Notes: generated by a model from the letters alone, not told the origin. DNA of 64,000 nucleotides from Nitzschia sp. pyKryTriq1 (GCA_956465555.1 OY101119.1:2714629-2778628); one strand, 5' to 3'. Positions 1 through 9,046 are shown, counted from the stretch's first letter. Numbers and translations: made by a program.

Positions 1-17
1 ATTCAACTACGAGGCGT

Positions 18-1123
18 TTACGATGCTTGTACGGCAGCTTCGGCATCAGCTGCCTTCTTGGCTTCACGGGCCGCCCGTCGTTCCAGTCTCGACTTGGCAC
101 GTCCCTTACGGGCCTCTGCTTGTTCGGAAAGTGCCTTTTCCTTGACATTGACAGCCTTAAGCTCGTGGATCTTCTCAAGCAAGACAGACTTGTTCTTGAA
201 TTGGTTACCCTTGGCAAGCATGTACAACGAGTGGTAGATGTGCTTATCAATCTTTCCTTGATCCCGCATCTTCTTCAAAAGACGACGCAAGACGCGAGTT
301 CGGCGCATCCACAAAACCTTGAAGGGAAGACGAGCATTGGCAGTACCTCGGCGCTTACCAATACCTGCAATTCAGCAATAAATAAAAGAGAGGGTGGTGA
401 GTAAAATGTCGTCACGTGACAATGAGTACACAGTTCCGGTGAAGATTCCAGAACCATGCGTGGAACATGGACTACCGGTTGTCTGGCCGGTTGGACCTGT
501 TACAGTCCGCACACTCTGGCCCCGAGCTAGGATAGAGCTGGGACTATCGCAAGAATCGCAACCACTCACGGAACCTTCTTTTGCAAGAAAGACCGAGCCA
601 AAACAAGGGGCTTTCTAGATCAACCTCCAGAGGAGAATTCCAACGATAGTGTACTTACCAGTGTGACGTCCCTTTCTCTTGGCCTCATTTCTCAAAGTGA
701 CACGAGCGCGCGAGTGAACAACAGCGGGCTTCTTGATGATCAAACCGTCACGGTGAAGACGGGCAATGTTGCGGCGAGAATTGGCAAGAGCAATCTCGTT
801 GATCTCGTTGGGGTCCAACCAAATCTTGCGCTTTCCGCATTTCAAAACGGAAGCGGCGAGGCGCTTTTGAAGTTTCAGGGAGACTGTAGAGAAAACAAAA
901 CGAAACAACACAGTCAGAATCTATTCTCGTAATTAATATGTGATACTAGAGGTCACCAAGAGCCCCGTTCAGTCCGAGACGCCGTGGTGGACGTTGGGGA
1001 GCGAAACTCCGCAGCATGATAAATCCACTATTCCAACGATAACAGCTACATCCCGCTACTACCCACTCCAAGCCCAATGACCCTATCTACGATTGTCTAC
1101 ACCCTCTTGTTCTTACCCGCCAT
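18..1123 (-). CDS. RPL19: 60S ribosomal protein eL19
   Basis: Structural protein of the large cytosolic ribosomal subunit. Three exons read on the minus strand: 1117-1123 (only ATG GCG G), 659-883 and 18-364, joined by GT-AG introns with phases that match exactly. The product begins [14 protein letters not shown] and carries the family core [15 protein letters not shown] and [12 protein letters not shown], then the basic helix [17 protein letters not shown], and ends in an Ala/Lys-rich tail (about 192 residues, normal for eL19). The start was chosen because the second exon begins inside the second codon after the initiator and the 7-nt exon supplies exactly M-A-V. Splitting off the initiator codon in a tiny first exon is common in ribosomal protein genes. 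Family assignment is certain; the first exon is inferred from splice signals. Confidence 0.95.
884..1116 (-). other. First intron of the eL19 gene
   Basis: A 233-bp intron following a 7-nt coding exon. It has a GTAAG donor at 1116 and an ACAG acceptor at 884. I looked for a snoRNA: two CTGA words are present on the sense strand but there is no convincing box C, so none is called. A second intron occupies 365-658. Confidence 0.75.
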
Positions 1124-1682
1124 GGTTATTCAAATTAATTGAACAGAAGTAGCAATTGCGTCTTGGTGGTGACGAAGCGTCGCGGCCTCTTGCTGCTTTT
1201 CGCTGCTGTAACTCGGATTTGCCCGTCTCGGGAAGCAGTCTATGTTTCCACCGCGCAGACCCGCGTCCGTAGAATTTCTACTGCGCCCGACGTTGAAAGA
1301 AAATCGTAGTAAAACGGTAAGACAAGGTGAATCCACTATCGAAAGTGGATGGCTGTGCTACTTCTTTTGGGATGACTGATCCGACCACCCAACTCTGCTG
1401 GTCATCTTATTCCGCATGCGAGCCATAGTTGGAGACACCCATTCTACCAGTACAGTAGTAGACTTCCTCCTACGACAATCGTAACACTATCCTAAGACAA
1501 ATCTTCTGTTGCAGAAAGCTCTATAGTATAAAATCTGCTATGTTGGAGGCCAGGCGCATGATAAAAGTGAGAAGTCGGTCAACTATCAACCAGTACCGGT
1601 AGGCATCTTTAGCAGGACGTCATCAGTATACAAACGCAGATGCTAGACTGCTGGAACCGATCGAATTGGCAGAATCCACCCC
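1124..1682. other. Spacer between eL19 and the YgfZ-like gene
   Basis: About 560 bp holding the upstream region of eL19 (minus strand) and the 3' flank of the YgfZ-like gene. No ORF, RNA gene or repeat that I can support. Confidence 0.6.
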
Positions 1683-3494
1683 CTATTCTTTCTTCTGCTG
1701 TTGCTTTCGTCTAGCCATGGCTTCTTCCGCCCGTTTCTTCAACATCTCCATCTTTTCAACTTTCCGTCTGGCTTCGGCAGCTGCTGTCTCTGCTTCTTCA
1801 GTCGCCTTTTCAATGTCTGCCTCCATCCGTACCAGATCATCTTCTTTCTTGCCGTTGTTTAACACAACATCTTGGACTGTGGGAGTCTCGTCGAAGTAAT
1901 CCTCTACAACGAATTTCTCGTCGAATATGTTCCGACCCTTCCGCAGTGCGCGACTTGGAATCATTTTGAGCTTTCCTGTCGTAAATGATCCACCAACAAT
2001 GACTTCGAGTCCGTCCAACGGATCCAGCGGTGGCGGTTGAACCATCCCGCTGTCAGCGTCTACATCCGCAAAGTCCTCGTCGTCTCTGCAGATTTCCAAA
2101 TCCAGCTCCTTCATTTGTTTCATTATTGAATCCGCACGGCGAATCAAAGCCAAAGCAACAGTATTACGATCTCCCGTCCCGGCAGCTTCGCCTACCGACG
2201 TGAGCGTCCCGACGCTCAATTCTTCATTGCTTCCCAGCGCGAAAAGATTATCTCCTGGTCGAGGCATTGTTGTCAAGTTTTCAATTTTCGATCGGTCTCC
2301 TCTTGATTGTGTTTCATAAGTATTGAAGTCATCCTCAAAGACAACTGCATATAAAGTTCTCGGTGGTCCTCTTGGATTCTTGATGATGGATGCAATGCCC
2401 TCCTGTCCCAAGTAGCAACCCTTATCCATGTTGATCGTTTCTTGCCAGTGTAGTTCTAGAGGACTAGTTTTGACATTTTTGCCGATTTCCTGTCCAAAAG
2501 CAGGTACACCAGCCTGGATTCGTAACGTTTCGTATTCCAGGGCACCGATACCGATGGGGCCTTCTGTGTTTGCCTCCCCAGTCAATCTTTGCCATACTCC
2601 CTGGCCAGTGGTGCGAGATTGCTCTCCCTTTCCGTAGAACACAAAGGTAAAGCCCACGCACACTTGTGACGGCATTCCAATCGATGGAATCAGCAACATT
2701 TTCGTTCCTTCTTCGTCCCAATTCCAAACGACACATTGATCTGCTCGTGACGGAAACGCAAAGTTCTTATTCTTCGGTAACCCGGACTCATGAATGGCCT
2801 TTTCAATGTGTTTCCACTGGATAGAGGCCAAAGAAAACACGAAAGCATCATCCCAATTTGAAATTTCAATTTGATCCAGCGGAAATACAAATGGATCGAG
2901 CCTTTCTAGGAGTTGTTGACTGGAATGTCCTGGTGACGTTAAAATCAGAGCCGTCTCGTCGTCCACAACCGCAACTTTGAGACGATCGACAACACGGCCT
3001 TTGCCATCCAGCAAGCATGCTTCCTGGTAAGTGGTTGTGGTGGTGGAACCTGAATTTGCAGAAAATTTTTGCGTCAACTTGTTGTTCAAAAAGTCACGCA
3101 TTCCTTTTCCTTGCACATGTAGAATCCCCCCACTCGAAAGGTGTTTGTCGGAACTCAGCTCCCATCCAATACATCGGCCGCTCTTTAATGCACTGCGAAC
3201 TGCTTCACCTCGAAGCCCAGCAGGAGTATCTTTCGGATAGCCTGATGTCAGCTTACTAGGAGTCTCATCTGGGTTTGCATCAGGATTGGGCGGTAAATAT
3301 TCGTATTCAAAGGACGAGTAGCAAACACGTTCCCTCGAATGATGGACAGAGGATGGCCGCTGAAGAAAGAAAAATGCATAATTACTCCCGAGGAAAAGCA
3401 GGCCGAGCAAGTTCAGAAGATAACCTGAGCTTTTGAATCGCATCTTCGAACCCGTATTGTATATGGATCGAATTCTACACCAAAACCTTTTCAC
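1683..3494 (-). CDS. YgfZ/GcvT-like folate-binding protein (COG0354)
   Basis: Tetrahydrofolate-binding protein of the YgfZ/IBA57 family, which helps build or repair Fe-S clusters in enzymes such as lipoate synthase and MiaB. A single 603-residue ORF. The hallmark K-G-C-Y-x-G-Q-E motif lies around residue 360 (MDKGCYLGQE), with GcvT-like folds before and after it. The N-terminus has a hydrophobic segment (YLLNLLGLLFLGSNYAFFF) preceded by a second Met at residue 18 (position 3443). That resembles a diatom signal peptide plus AF plastid motif, so plastid import is inferred; residue 18 may be the true start. The C-terminus carries an unusual highly charged coiled-coil tail of about 70 residues (KVEKMEMLKKRAEEAMARR) not typical of bacterial YgfZ. 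Confidence 0.82.
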   Translation of the reverse strand: MKRFWCRIRSIYNTGSKMRFKSSGYLLNLLGLLFLGSNYAFFFLQRPSSVHHSRERVCYSSFEYEYLPPNPDANPDETPSKLTSGYPKDTPAGLRGEAVRSALKSGRCIGWELSSDKHLSSGGILHVQGKGMRDFLNNKLTQKFSANSGSTTTTTYQEACLLDGKGRVVDRLKVAVVDDETALILTSPGHSSQQLLERLDPFVFPLDQIEISNWDDAFVFSLASIQWKHIEKAIHESGLPKNKNFAFPSRADQCVVWNWDEEGTKMLLIPSIGMPSQVCVGFTFVFYGKGEQSRTTGQGVWQRLTGEANTEGPIGIGALEYETLRIQAGVPAFGQEIGKNVKTSPLELHWQETINMDKGCYLGQEGIASIIKNPRGPPRTLYAVVFEDDFNTYETQSRGDRSKIENLTTMPRPGDNLFALGSNEELSVGTLTSVGEAAGTGDRNTVALALIRRADSIMKQMKELDLEICRDDEDFADVDADSGMVQPPPLDPLDGLEVIVGGSFTTGKLKMIPSRALRKGRNIFDEKFVVEDYFDETPTVQDVVLNNGKKEDDLVRMEADIEKATEEAETAAAEARRKVEKMEMLKKRAEEAMARRKQQQKKE

Positions 3495-4043
3495 TTTGTC
3501 TTCGGGACAAAGGAATCAAGGAAGCAACAGCGAAGGTGATGAGACAAGAAACAGTTTGATGGCCGATGGCCGATGTTGTGTTTTGATGACGAGTTGTCAC
3601 AGTAGTCAGTAGTATCATACGGGTACGAGGTACTGTAGTCTACCAGTGGTACCCTCTGAACTTGTACCTGGTAGTATGATACAGTAGGTACAAGTACAAC
3701 GGCCTTCCGTCTCTCTACACTACTCTCTAGTAGAGTAGGTAGAGAGTAGAGACACCCGGGCGGGGGCGGCGAGATGATACCGGTCCCTGGTACTGTATGA
3801 TATGTGGGTCGATCTTTGGAGTGACGTCACTCAACGGACTGGAAGTCATGAAAATCCATTCACGTTCGACCCAGTATTGGAACTTTTTTAATAAAAAAAT
3901 CGCAAGACGATTGGCGAAGTCGCCCGCTCCGCCCCCGCTGCGAGAGTTGTTGTGCGTTGCAGCGAGCGACGAGCCAACAACAACAGCGAAGACAGGCCGG
4001 AAGCGAACACAACAATTTGTTTCCTCTAAACGAAAGAGCGACA
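3495..4043. other. Divergent spacer rich in GTAC words
   Basis: Separates two divergently transcribed genes. Positions 3600-3790 are built of short GTAC, TACCAGT, CTACTCT and AGAGTAG words in both orientations. A CRE-like palindrome lies at 3819-3832. No coding content is supported. Confidence 0.6.
3819..3832. promoter_or_regulatory. 14-bp CRE-like palindrome (GAGTGACGTCACTC)
   Basis: A perfect inverted palindrome centred on TGACGTCA, the consensus bound by bZIP/CREB-type factors, about 210 bp upstream of the small membrane protein gene at 4044. The sequence match is direct; function is inference. In diatoms TGACGT elements mediate CO2/cAMP-responsive transcription of plastid carbonic anhydrase genes. 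Confidence 0.4.
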
Positions 4044-4517
4044 ATGGTCCGAGTTTGGTATGAACCTCCCCCAGGTATGGGTCCTCGAGCCAACCTGGAT
4101 CGTGGTGCATATGGAGCTACGAGTTCCATGGAGCCCATGTTCATGAAGAAGCTTGCAAGGATGAGCCCAGTCAAGGTCATCGTTCCTGCGGTCGGATTTG
4201 TTGCGGTTCTGTGCTATTTGCCACTAGGTTAGTACTTTTTTGCCTTGCTTCTCGCTGGCGCCGATTTCCTATTTTCTCTCTTTTCGATACCGCTTTTCTC
4301 TCTTTTCGATACCGCTTTTCTCTCTTTTCGATACCGATATCTTCTGACTGGTGATACTCCTCATTTCTATTATTCTGCAGCAAATCAAAAGAACCTGCCT
4401 GTTACTCTGAACCCGGAGCACCAAGCTGCGCAACGGGCGTACATGCGTTACCACAACATGAATCCTATCAACGGTATTTCCAGCAAACAAGCTCGAGCTT
4501 CCGACCCCGATCCGTAA
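4044..4517 (+). CDS. Small single-pass membrane protein, unknown function
   Basis: Two exons, 4044-4227 and 4381-4517, with a GTTAGT donor and CTGCAG acceptor, give a 106-residue protein. It starts MVRVWYEPPPGMGPRANLD, has one hydrophobic helix (VKVIVPAVGFVAVLCYLPLG, about residues 43-62, directly at the exon junction) and a polar tail ending ASDPDP. Size, a single helix and a basic stretch before it would suit an accessory subunit of a mitochondrial respiratory complex, but I do not recognise the family and claim no function. The ORF is kept because splice signals and phase agree and composition is protein-like on both sides of the intron. Confidence 0.65.
4272..4337 (+). repeat. Three tandem copies of a 22-bp unit inside an intron
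   Basis: Units at 4272-4293, 4294-4315 and 4316-4337 are identical except for the last base of the third. The unit is pyrimidine-rich (TTTTCTCTC followed by TTTCGATACCG) and lies between the donor and the acceptor of the small membrane protein gene, so it extends the intron's pyrimidine tract. Confidence 0.9.
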
Positions 4518-4904
4518 GCAGGGGTTCATTGTGGAATTGCAAGATTGTAATATCATTCTCAAGAGGTCTTTTTGATAGTTTACGATAACTCAAATAGGTC
4601 TATTCAATATCGAAAGTTGGGTTGGGTGATCGCAAATTGGGTTGGGTGATCGTTCATGATTTTTGAGTAGACGCGGTTACTCTTACTTTATTGAACTGCA
4701 AGTTAGCATTCTCACGAAATTCCTTGTCACAATAGGCGAAGAGGAGCGGAAAAATTCGCTTAAAGTGACACAACGAGGACTTTTTCATACGGTGTGGAAT
4801 CAGCGCCGATGCTTCGGTCTGAAAACGAAAAATAGTTTGGGTTAGGCTGCTAGAGTTCCGCCATGATACAAAGCGAGGGGTCCTTTGTCGATGTTAGTTT
4901 TCAA
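4518..4904. other. Convergent spacer
   Basis: Space between the 3' ends of the small membrane protein gene and purU. It contains a short direct duplication of a G/T-rich phrase (AATTGGGTTGGGTGATCG-like) around 4615-4652. Nothing else is supported. Confidence 0.55.
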
Positions 4905-5768
4905 TCAATCGTTAAAAACTACACATCGATTCTTATACACAAATACACGATCATCCAGATGCGCCTCGATCGCTTTGAGCAACACGTTTCGTTCCAATAT
5001 TCGCCCCTTGCGAATCAGATCCGAAACTTCGTCTCGATGTGAGACGGACATGACATCTTGTTCAATAATTGGCCCCGCATCCAAATTCAAAGTAGCATAG
5101 TGAGCCGTGGCCCCAATAATTTTAACACCGCGATCAAATGCCTGCTTGTGGGGATGGCCGCCCATGAATGCTGGAAGGAAGGAATGATGGATATTGATGA
5201 TTCGGTTGGGAAAATGTTCAAGAAAATTTGCAGATAAAACTTGCATATATCTCGCTAGGACAACAAAATCGACATCCTTGAGTAGCTTCAACTGCTTCGA
5301 TTCCTGTTCTAGTTTTTGGTCGGGAGTGACTGGCACGACGTGGTAAGGGATCTGAAAAGTATCGGCCACTGCCCGAAGATCTTCATGATTACTGACAACT
5401 ACTTCAATATCAGCTTCAAGTTCTTGTGCCGAGTGCCGAAGCAGCAATTCCCAAAGACAATGATCGTATTTCGAAACCATGATTCCAATCTTTTTCCGCC
5501 TATCACGCCAATTCAGCTGAGTTTCCAATCCGAAATTCCTGGATATGTCATTGAGTTCGGTTTCACAAGCCAGCTTATCTGACGAGCCATCATACGAAAA
5601 AGCAACCCTTTGGAAGAAAAGATCGTCCCTACGATCCACCCACTGCTCGCTTTTCACAATGTTGCAGCCGTGCCTGCCAAGCAATTGAGAACAAGCGGCG
5701 ACGATACCGTACGAGTCTGGTCCAGACACTCGCAAGGTGCCCAACTTGGACGACAATCTTCCGAGCAT
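4905..5768 (-). CDS. purU: Formyltetrahydrofolate deformylase
   Basis: Hydrolyses 10-formyl-tetrahydrofolate to formate and tetrahydrofolate, balancing the one-carbon pool used for purine and Met-tRNA formylation. A single 287-residue ORF, the usual length. Residues about 10-85 form the ACT regulatory domain (RVSGPDSYGIVAACSQLL, then QWVDRRDDLFFQRV). Residues about 92-285 form the formyltransferase-fold catalytic domain with the NIHHSFLPAF loop (Asn192, His194/195), GATAHY, and Asp230 in LDAGPIIEQD: the catalytic Asn-His-Asp set. No clear targeting extension is visible, since the ACT domain begins within about ten residues of the start, so location is uncertain. A 20-bp perfect palindrome lies 92 bp upstream of the start. 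Confidence 0.95.
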   Translation of the reverse strand: MLGRLSSKLGTLRVSGPDSYGIVAACSQLLGRHGCNIVKSEQWVDRRDDLFFQRVAFSYDGSSDKLACETELNDISRNFGLETQLNWRDRRKKIGIMVSKYDHCLWELLLRHSAQELEADIEVVVSNHEDLRAVADTFQIPYHVVPVTPDQKLEQESKQLKLLKDVDFVVLARYMQVLSANFLEHFPNRIINIHHSFLPAFMGGHPHKQAFDRGVKIIGATAHYATLNLDAGPIIEQDVMSVSHRDEVSDLIRKGRILERNVLLKAIEAHLDDRVFVYKNRCVVFND

Positions 5769-6142
5769 CGCTTAACGTTTCACCGACCAAAATGTTCAAA
5801 CGGCTTGCAAGAAGTCTTATCAGGGGTCATAAATTCAATCCTAATCTGATCCATAGAGTCAACACCACATGTGGTGTTGTTATCGTTATTACTCCCGGTA
5901 TTTTATGTTGTTTAGGTGGCTAGTTGGTTGGTTGTTTTTTGTTTTAGTTGACGACGAAGCACGAAGCACGATGTTGAAACGTCTCCTGCTCCTCTTTCGT
6001 CCTTCTGTTGGATGAAGAAATTCGGCATACTAGTCCTATTAATCAAAAGGTCATTATACTTTTCCACAAGTGGAGAACGCTGAAGTGCGAAAAACTTAGC
6101 TGTAGAAAGCCAGTAGGAATCCTACGTAGAAATCTTACTACC
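5769..6142. other. Spacer upstream of purU
   Basis: Holds the purU upstream region with the palindrome at 5860-5879. No gene is supported here. Confidence 0.5.
5860..5879. promoter_or_regulatory. 20-bp perfect palindrome upstream of purU
   Basis: Reads the same on both strands over 20 bp and is centred on CCACATGTGG, which includes the E-box type core CACATGTG recognised by bHLH factors. It lies about 92 bp upstream of the purU start codon. The symmetry is seen directly; a regulatory role is inferred. Confidence 0.4.
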
Positions 6143-6403
6143 ATGACCACTCTAGAGACGACTGTTCCAGCGTACCCGAATGCGGAGTATGGTACCGGCG
6201 GAAAGGTGTACTCGTACGATCTCAAGATGGAGATAGGAGTCGAAGAAGGGATATCAACCGTCCCCGTACCGGTGATTTTCAAGGATTTGATTAAAACTTT
6301 AACGGATGCCGCGGGCCATTCCCTTGTTATTCTCGATACCAAGGACCATCCGGATCGGAATGACGTTGACCGAAAAAAGACTGGAAAGGGAAATGTATTA
6401 TAA
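6143..6403 (+). CDS. Short orphan ORF, possible mobile-element fragment
   Basis: An 86-codon reading frame starting at an ATG (MTTLETTVPAYPNAEY). The open frame continues upstream to about 6008 without an ATG. The segment KVYSYDLKMEIGVEEG...IFKDLIKTLTDAAGHSLVILDTKD has the strand/helix rhythm of a folded domain, and in style it resembles N-terminal domains in proteins of diatom mobile elements. I cannot name a family. It ends abruptly in charged residues and has no neighbour that would complete it, so it may be a fragment. A 16-base match with the 5' part of the LINE near 21940 is within chance expectation for a window this size. Confidence 0.3.
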   Translation: MTTLETTVPAYPNAEYGTGGKVYSYDLKMEIGVEEGISTVPVPVIFKDLIKTLTDAAGHSLVILDTKDHPDRNDVDRKKTGKGNVL

Positions 6404-6948
6404 TAATAATAGAATAACTGAATCTAATTTATGTAATCAAACTGAGTTTTGTACCAGGCCACGCGCGGTCCACGATAGGATCCGCCATTTTGGTACAGCC
6501 ATACAGGTACAATATACAATTTGTTCATAATGGTGGGAAGCAGAAGTGGGGCATATATTATATGATTTCGTCAGTTTGGGCCTCTTCTTCGGATTTATGA
6601 ATTTATCAGATGTATGTATGTGCAAGACCAACAATAAGAAGCCCATCAGCAATTGGGCTTCAATCAAGGAGCTTTTACGATAGATGGGAGAGAATACTAC
6701 ATACCGTAGAATTCGAACACCACCTCTAGTAGCCATACAACATGTAATGACTCTTCGAATTGAATGGTCACACGAACTGAGACGAGAAATTAAATAATTC
6801 TGTCGCTGATGATGATAGCGGCAAATTAGTCTGATACGAGGAACAAGGAACGGCTGCCAAACATGCATCAACAAGAAAGGGTCCATTATTTCTTCTTTGT
6901 CTCAAGCAAACAGTCGGAATTGACCCCGATAGTCTTTCCTCCAAGCCG
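6404..6948. other. Spacer, no supported gene
   Basis: AT-richer spacer before the TAG-interrupted gene. A minus-strand reading frame across 6437-6886 has no protein-like composition and was set aside. Confidence 0.5.
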
Positions 6949-7614
6949 ATGCTTCAAATGCTCTCTCATTTTCCAATCATCATGGCCCCACAGCATCATG
7001 AGTCGTCCATCCGACAAGAAATAGTAGGTACCCACGTTGCTCATGATTGCTCCAATAGCTACTCGACGACTACTTCCACTGCTTGCAGTATGAAAAGGCC
7101 TTCAGTCAAAAGACAGAATTCAGATCGAACAGCATTTCCCCAACAGCCTGTTGTCCCCCAGCAGATTGGCTCTACAACTTCTGCCAGGTCTACTATTACT
7201 AAGCGAAGGGTATCCTTCCATGGCATGGTGTCAGTGCGATCAGCAATGCATCGGAAAGATTACGAAGAGGAAGAATTGAAAGCGGTATAGTACTCTCCGG
7301 AAGAAAGCAGCGGGACCTATCTCGAGGCTAAACTACTCGTTAAAAAGCTCAACAAAGGAGTGTCCTTGAGCCAAGAGGAACTCTTATCCATCCGGGGGCT
7401 TGAATGCCGTACACATTATCAGACTCTGAAGAAAATGGAAACACGGGCATTGTCTAGAGCACTCGTCCGTGATGAACAAGAAAGGCAATGGAACCATGGG
7501 GTCCAAGATCCAGAGTGTTTGGCCATGATTTATTGCATTGTTTCGAATCAGGCTCAACTTGAAGCCATGCAACAAGGTCGATTGGACGAGCTCGCAGCCC
7601 TGATGATGTACTAA
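6949..7614 (+). pseudogene. Diatom-type hypothetical protein interrupted by one in-frame TAG
   Basis: A continuous reading frame of 222 codons counting the final TAA, broken once by TAG at 7288-7290. Before the stop the protein has a Ser/Thr-rich head and then RRVSFHGMVSVRSAMHRKDY-EEEELKAV. After it come YSPEE, a Leu/Lys linker, RGLECRTHYQTLKKM, RALVRDEQERQWNHG, and a final helix ending LDELAALMMY. From memory this is the layout of a large diatom family of unknown function in which VSF...VR...H..DY is followed by an invariant W-Y pair, then RGLE, then a helical EQ..Q..G segment. TAG sits exactly where Trp (TGG) is expected, so one G-to-A change explains it. A second Met at position 6982 could also be the start. 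Function unknown. It could be a recent pseudogene, a segregating null allele or a sequencing error. Confidence 0.6.
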
Positions 7615-8316
7615 TAGTACTCGACTTCTAGTAGAGCTCAAGAGAGACGAAGAGCGAAGAATACCACCGGTAGTACTCCGGGCGAGCGGATGTACTACGA
7701 CGAGGAGTACTGCTGTGCGACCACAGAACAGCATGGACTCGTCGTCCTAGTACAGTAGCACGACGAGCCTTTCATATAGTATGACCGCCCAATACTTTAA
7801 TTCATATTAAAATACTACTGTAAGGTCTGTAAGGTTTCAGTTGAATATCAGCACTAGCAGAGAGTCCCCATTGATTTCGTGGCCTGTTGTTTCTGATGTT
7901 GTTCGCTTGCCCCGCTGTCATCCTCGTTGTGATTTCCTCCGGTCGTAGTGGATATTGCCACTCAGCCACCACTCCTCCTGAATCTTGACTCAGTACTTCT
8001 TCTTCTTCTCTCGTCTTCGAGCCAATAGCTCGTTTTTCTTGCCCCTTGGTCTTGTTGGAGCAGGGATGCGGATGCTTGATGAGGAGACGAGGTATCCCGC
8101 GAAACGACGCATACGGGTGGGTATTTTACCGCCTGTACTGTACGCTGGTTCTACTACCGATACTGTATTACCGACCGCATGGTTCTCATTGATGCACTGA
8201 GGGAGAAGTTGGCGGGCATATATTCCCAGACATCAATAAATGTCAATCGCACCCAGAGCACTTCCGAAACCATCATGATTCCCCAGCCCTTCGGATCATT
8301 CATCATCCCATCAGAG
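7615..8316. other. Spacer before the MITE
   Basis: About 700 bp with scattered ACTAGTA/GTACT words near 7610-7780. No gene is supported. Confidence 0.5.
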
Positions 8317-8322
8317 GACGAA
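8317..8322. repeat. Left target-site duplication (GACGAA)
   Basis: Six bases abutting the left inverted terminal repeat of the MITE, repeated as GACGAA at 9041-9046 directly after the right terminal repeat. Confidence 0.8.
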
Positions 8323-9040
8323 CTAGGGTTCTGAAGTTTCTGGTTTTCTGATTGTAGCGGATGTTCTCGGAGGAACTTCCCGGAACCTGCGGAAGAACAT
8401 CCAGAACATCCGGCTTCTACGTGGCAGGACACGCACGTGTCAGTAGGAAAACCCTGAACGATTTGCACGTTGTTTCGCCATGCTTCGCCTCAGTTGTGTC
8501 TTTATTTTATTGAAACGCAACATCATGACACTCAAGGGGATGAGGACCTCCAATTGTCATCCCTTCTTCGGATCTTCTTAGCTCTTGTTGGTGTGGACGT
8601 CACGGTAGCTGTTGGTGTCGTGTGGAGGTTTTATTTGGGTTGTTTTGGCGGCAATACAAAGCTACAAGTAGCTTTCTGAAGTGGGGCTGATTTGATAGTT
8701 GAAGGGCGAGCGGCGGCAGCAACAAGATCTTTGGGACGACCTCCAATCCTTGTTCTTTCTTTGGCTCTTGTTGGTGTGGACGTCACGGTAGCCTTTGGTG
8801 TCGTGTCGAGGTTTTATTTGGGTTGATTTGGCGGCGATGCAAAGCTACAAGTAGCTTTCTGAGAAATTTGCCACCGACAACCAACACCCCACAGACTCCC
8901 TCAGTACCGGAGTAGTGGTCTGTCCTCCCATCAGCATTCAGAAGTTGCGGGATCTTCCAATAATCGGGCATAGAAACTTCCGGAAACTTCCACCGGAGAA
9001 CCTGCGGAGAACATCCTTGCAAGAAACTTCAGAACCCTAG
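8323..9040. mobile_element. MITE: 718-bp non-autonomous DNA transposon
   Basis: Ends are perfect 19-bp terminal inverted repeats: 8323-8341 (CTAGGGTTCTGAAGTTTCT) and its exact reverse complement at 9022-9040. Beyond the 19 bp the arms stay partly similar (both hold GGATGTTCTC- and GGAACTTCC-like words). Flanks show a 6-bp target-site duplication GACGAA at 8317-8322 and 9041-9046. There is no transposase frame. The left subterminal region is itself a hairpin (GGATGTTCT...AGAACATCC around 8359-8403). The superfamily is not assigned. The exact ends and intact duplication suggest a fairly recent insertion. Confidence 0.88.
8581..8862 (+). repeat. 99-bp direct repeat pair inside the MITE
   Basis: Copy one at 8581-8679 and copy two at 8764-8862 are the same length and nearly identical, starting GCTCTTGTTGGTGTGGACG and ending AAGTAGCTTTCTGA. 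Weaker similarity extends upstream to about 8541 and 8735 (GACCTCCAAT). The pair is separated by 84 bp of unrelated sequence. Confidence 0.9.
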
Positions 9041-9046
9041 GACGAA

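Noticed and set aside
365-1116. snoRNA inside eL19 introns
   Set aside because: CTGA boxes occur but there is no matching box C with correct spacing and no stem.
7260-7300. Idea that TATAG at 7286-7290 is an intron acceptor that removes the stop
   Set aside because: No donor upstream yields an intron of reasonable size without deleting the conserved VSF...DY block; a simple Trp-to-stop change fits better.
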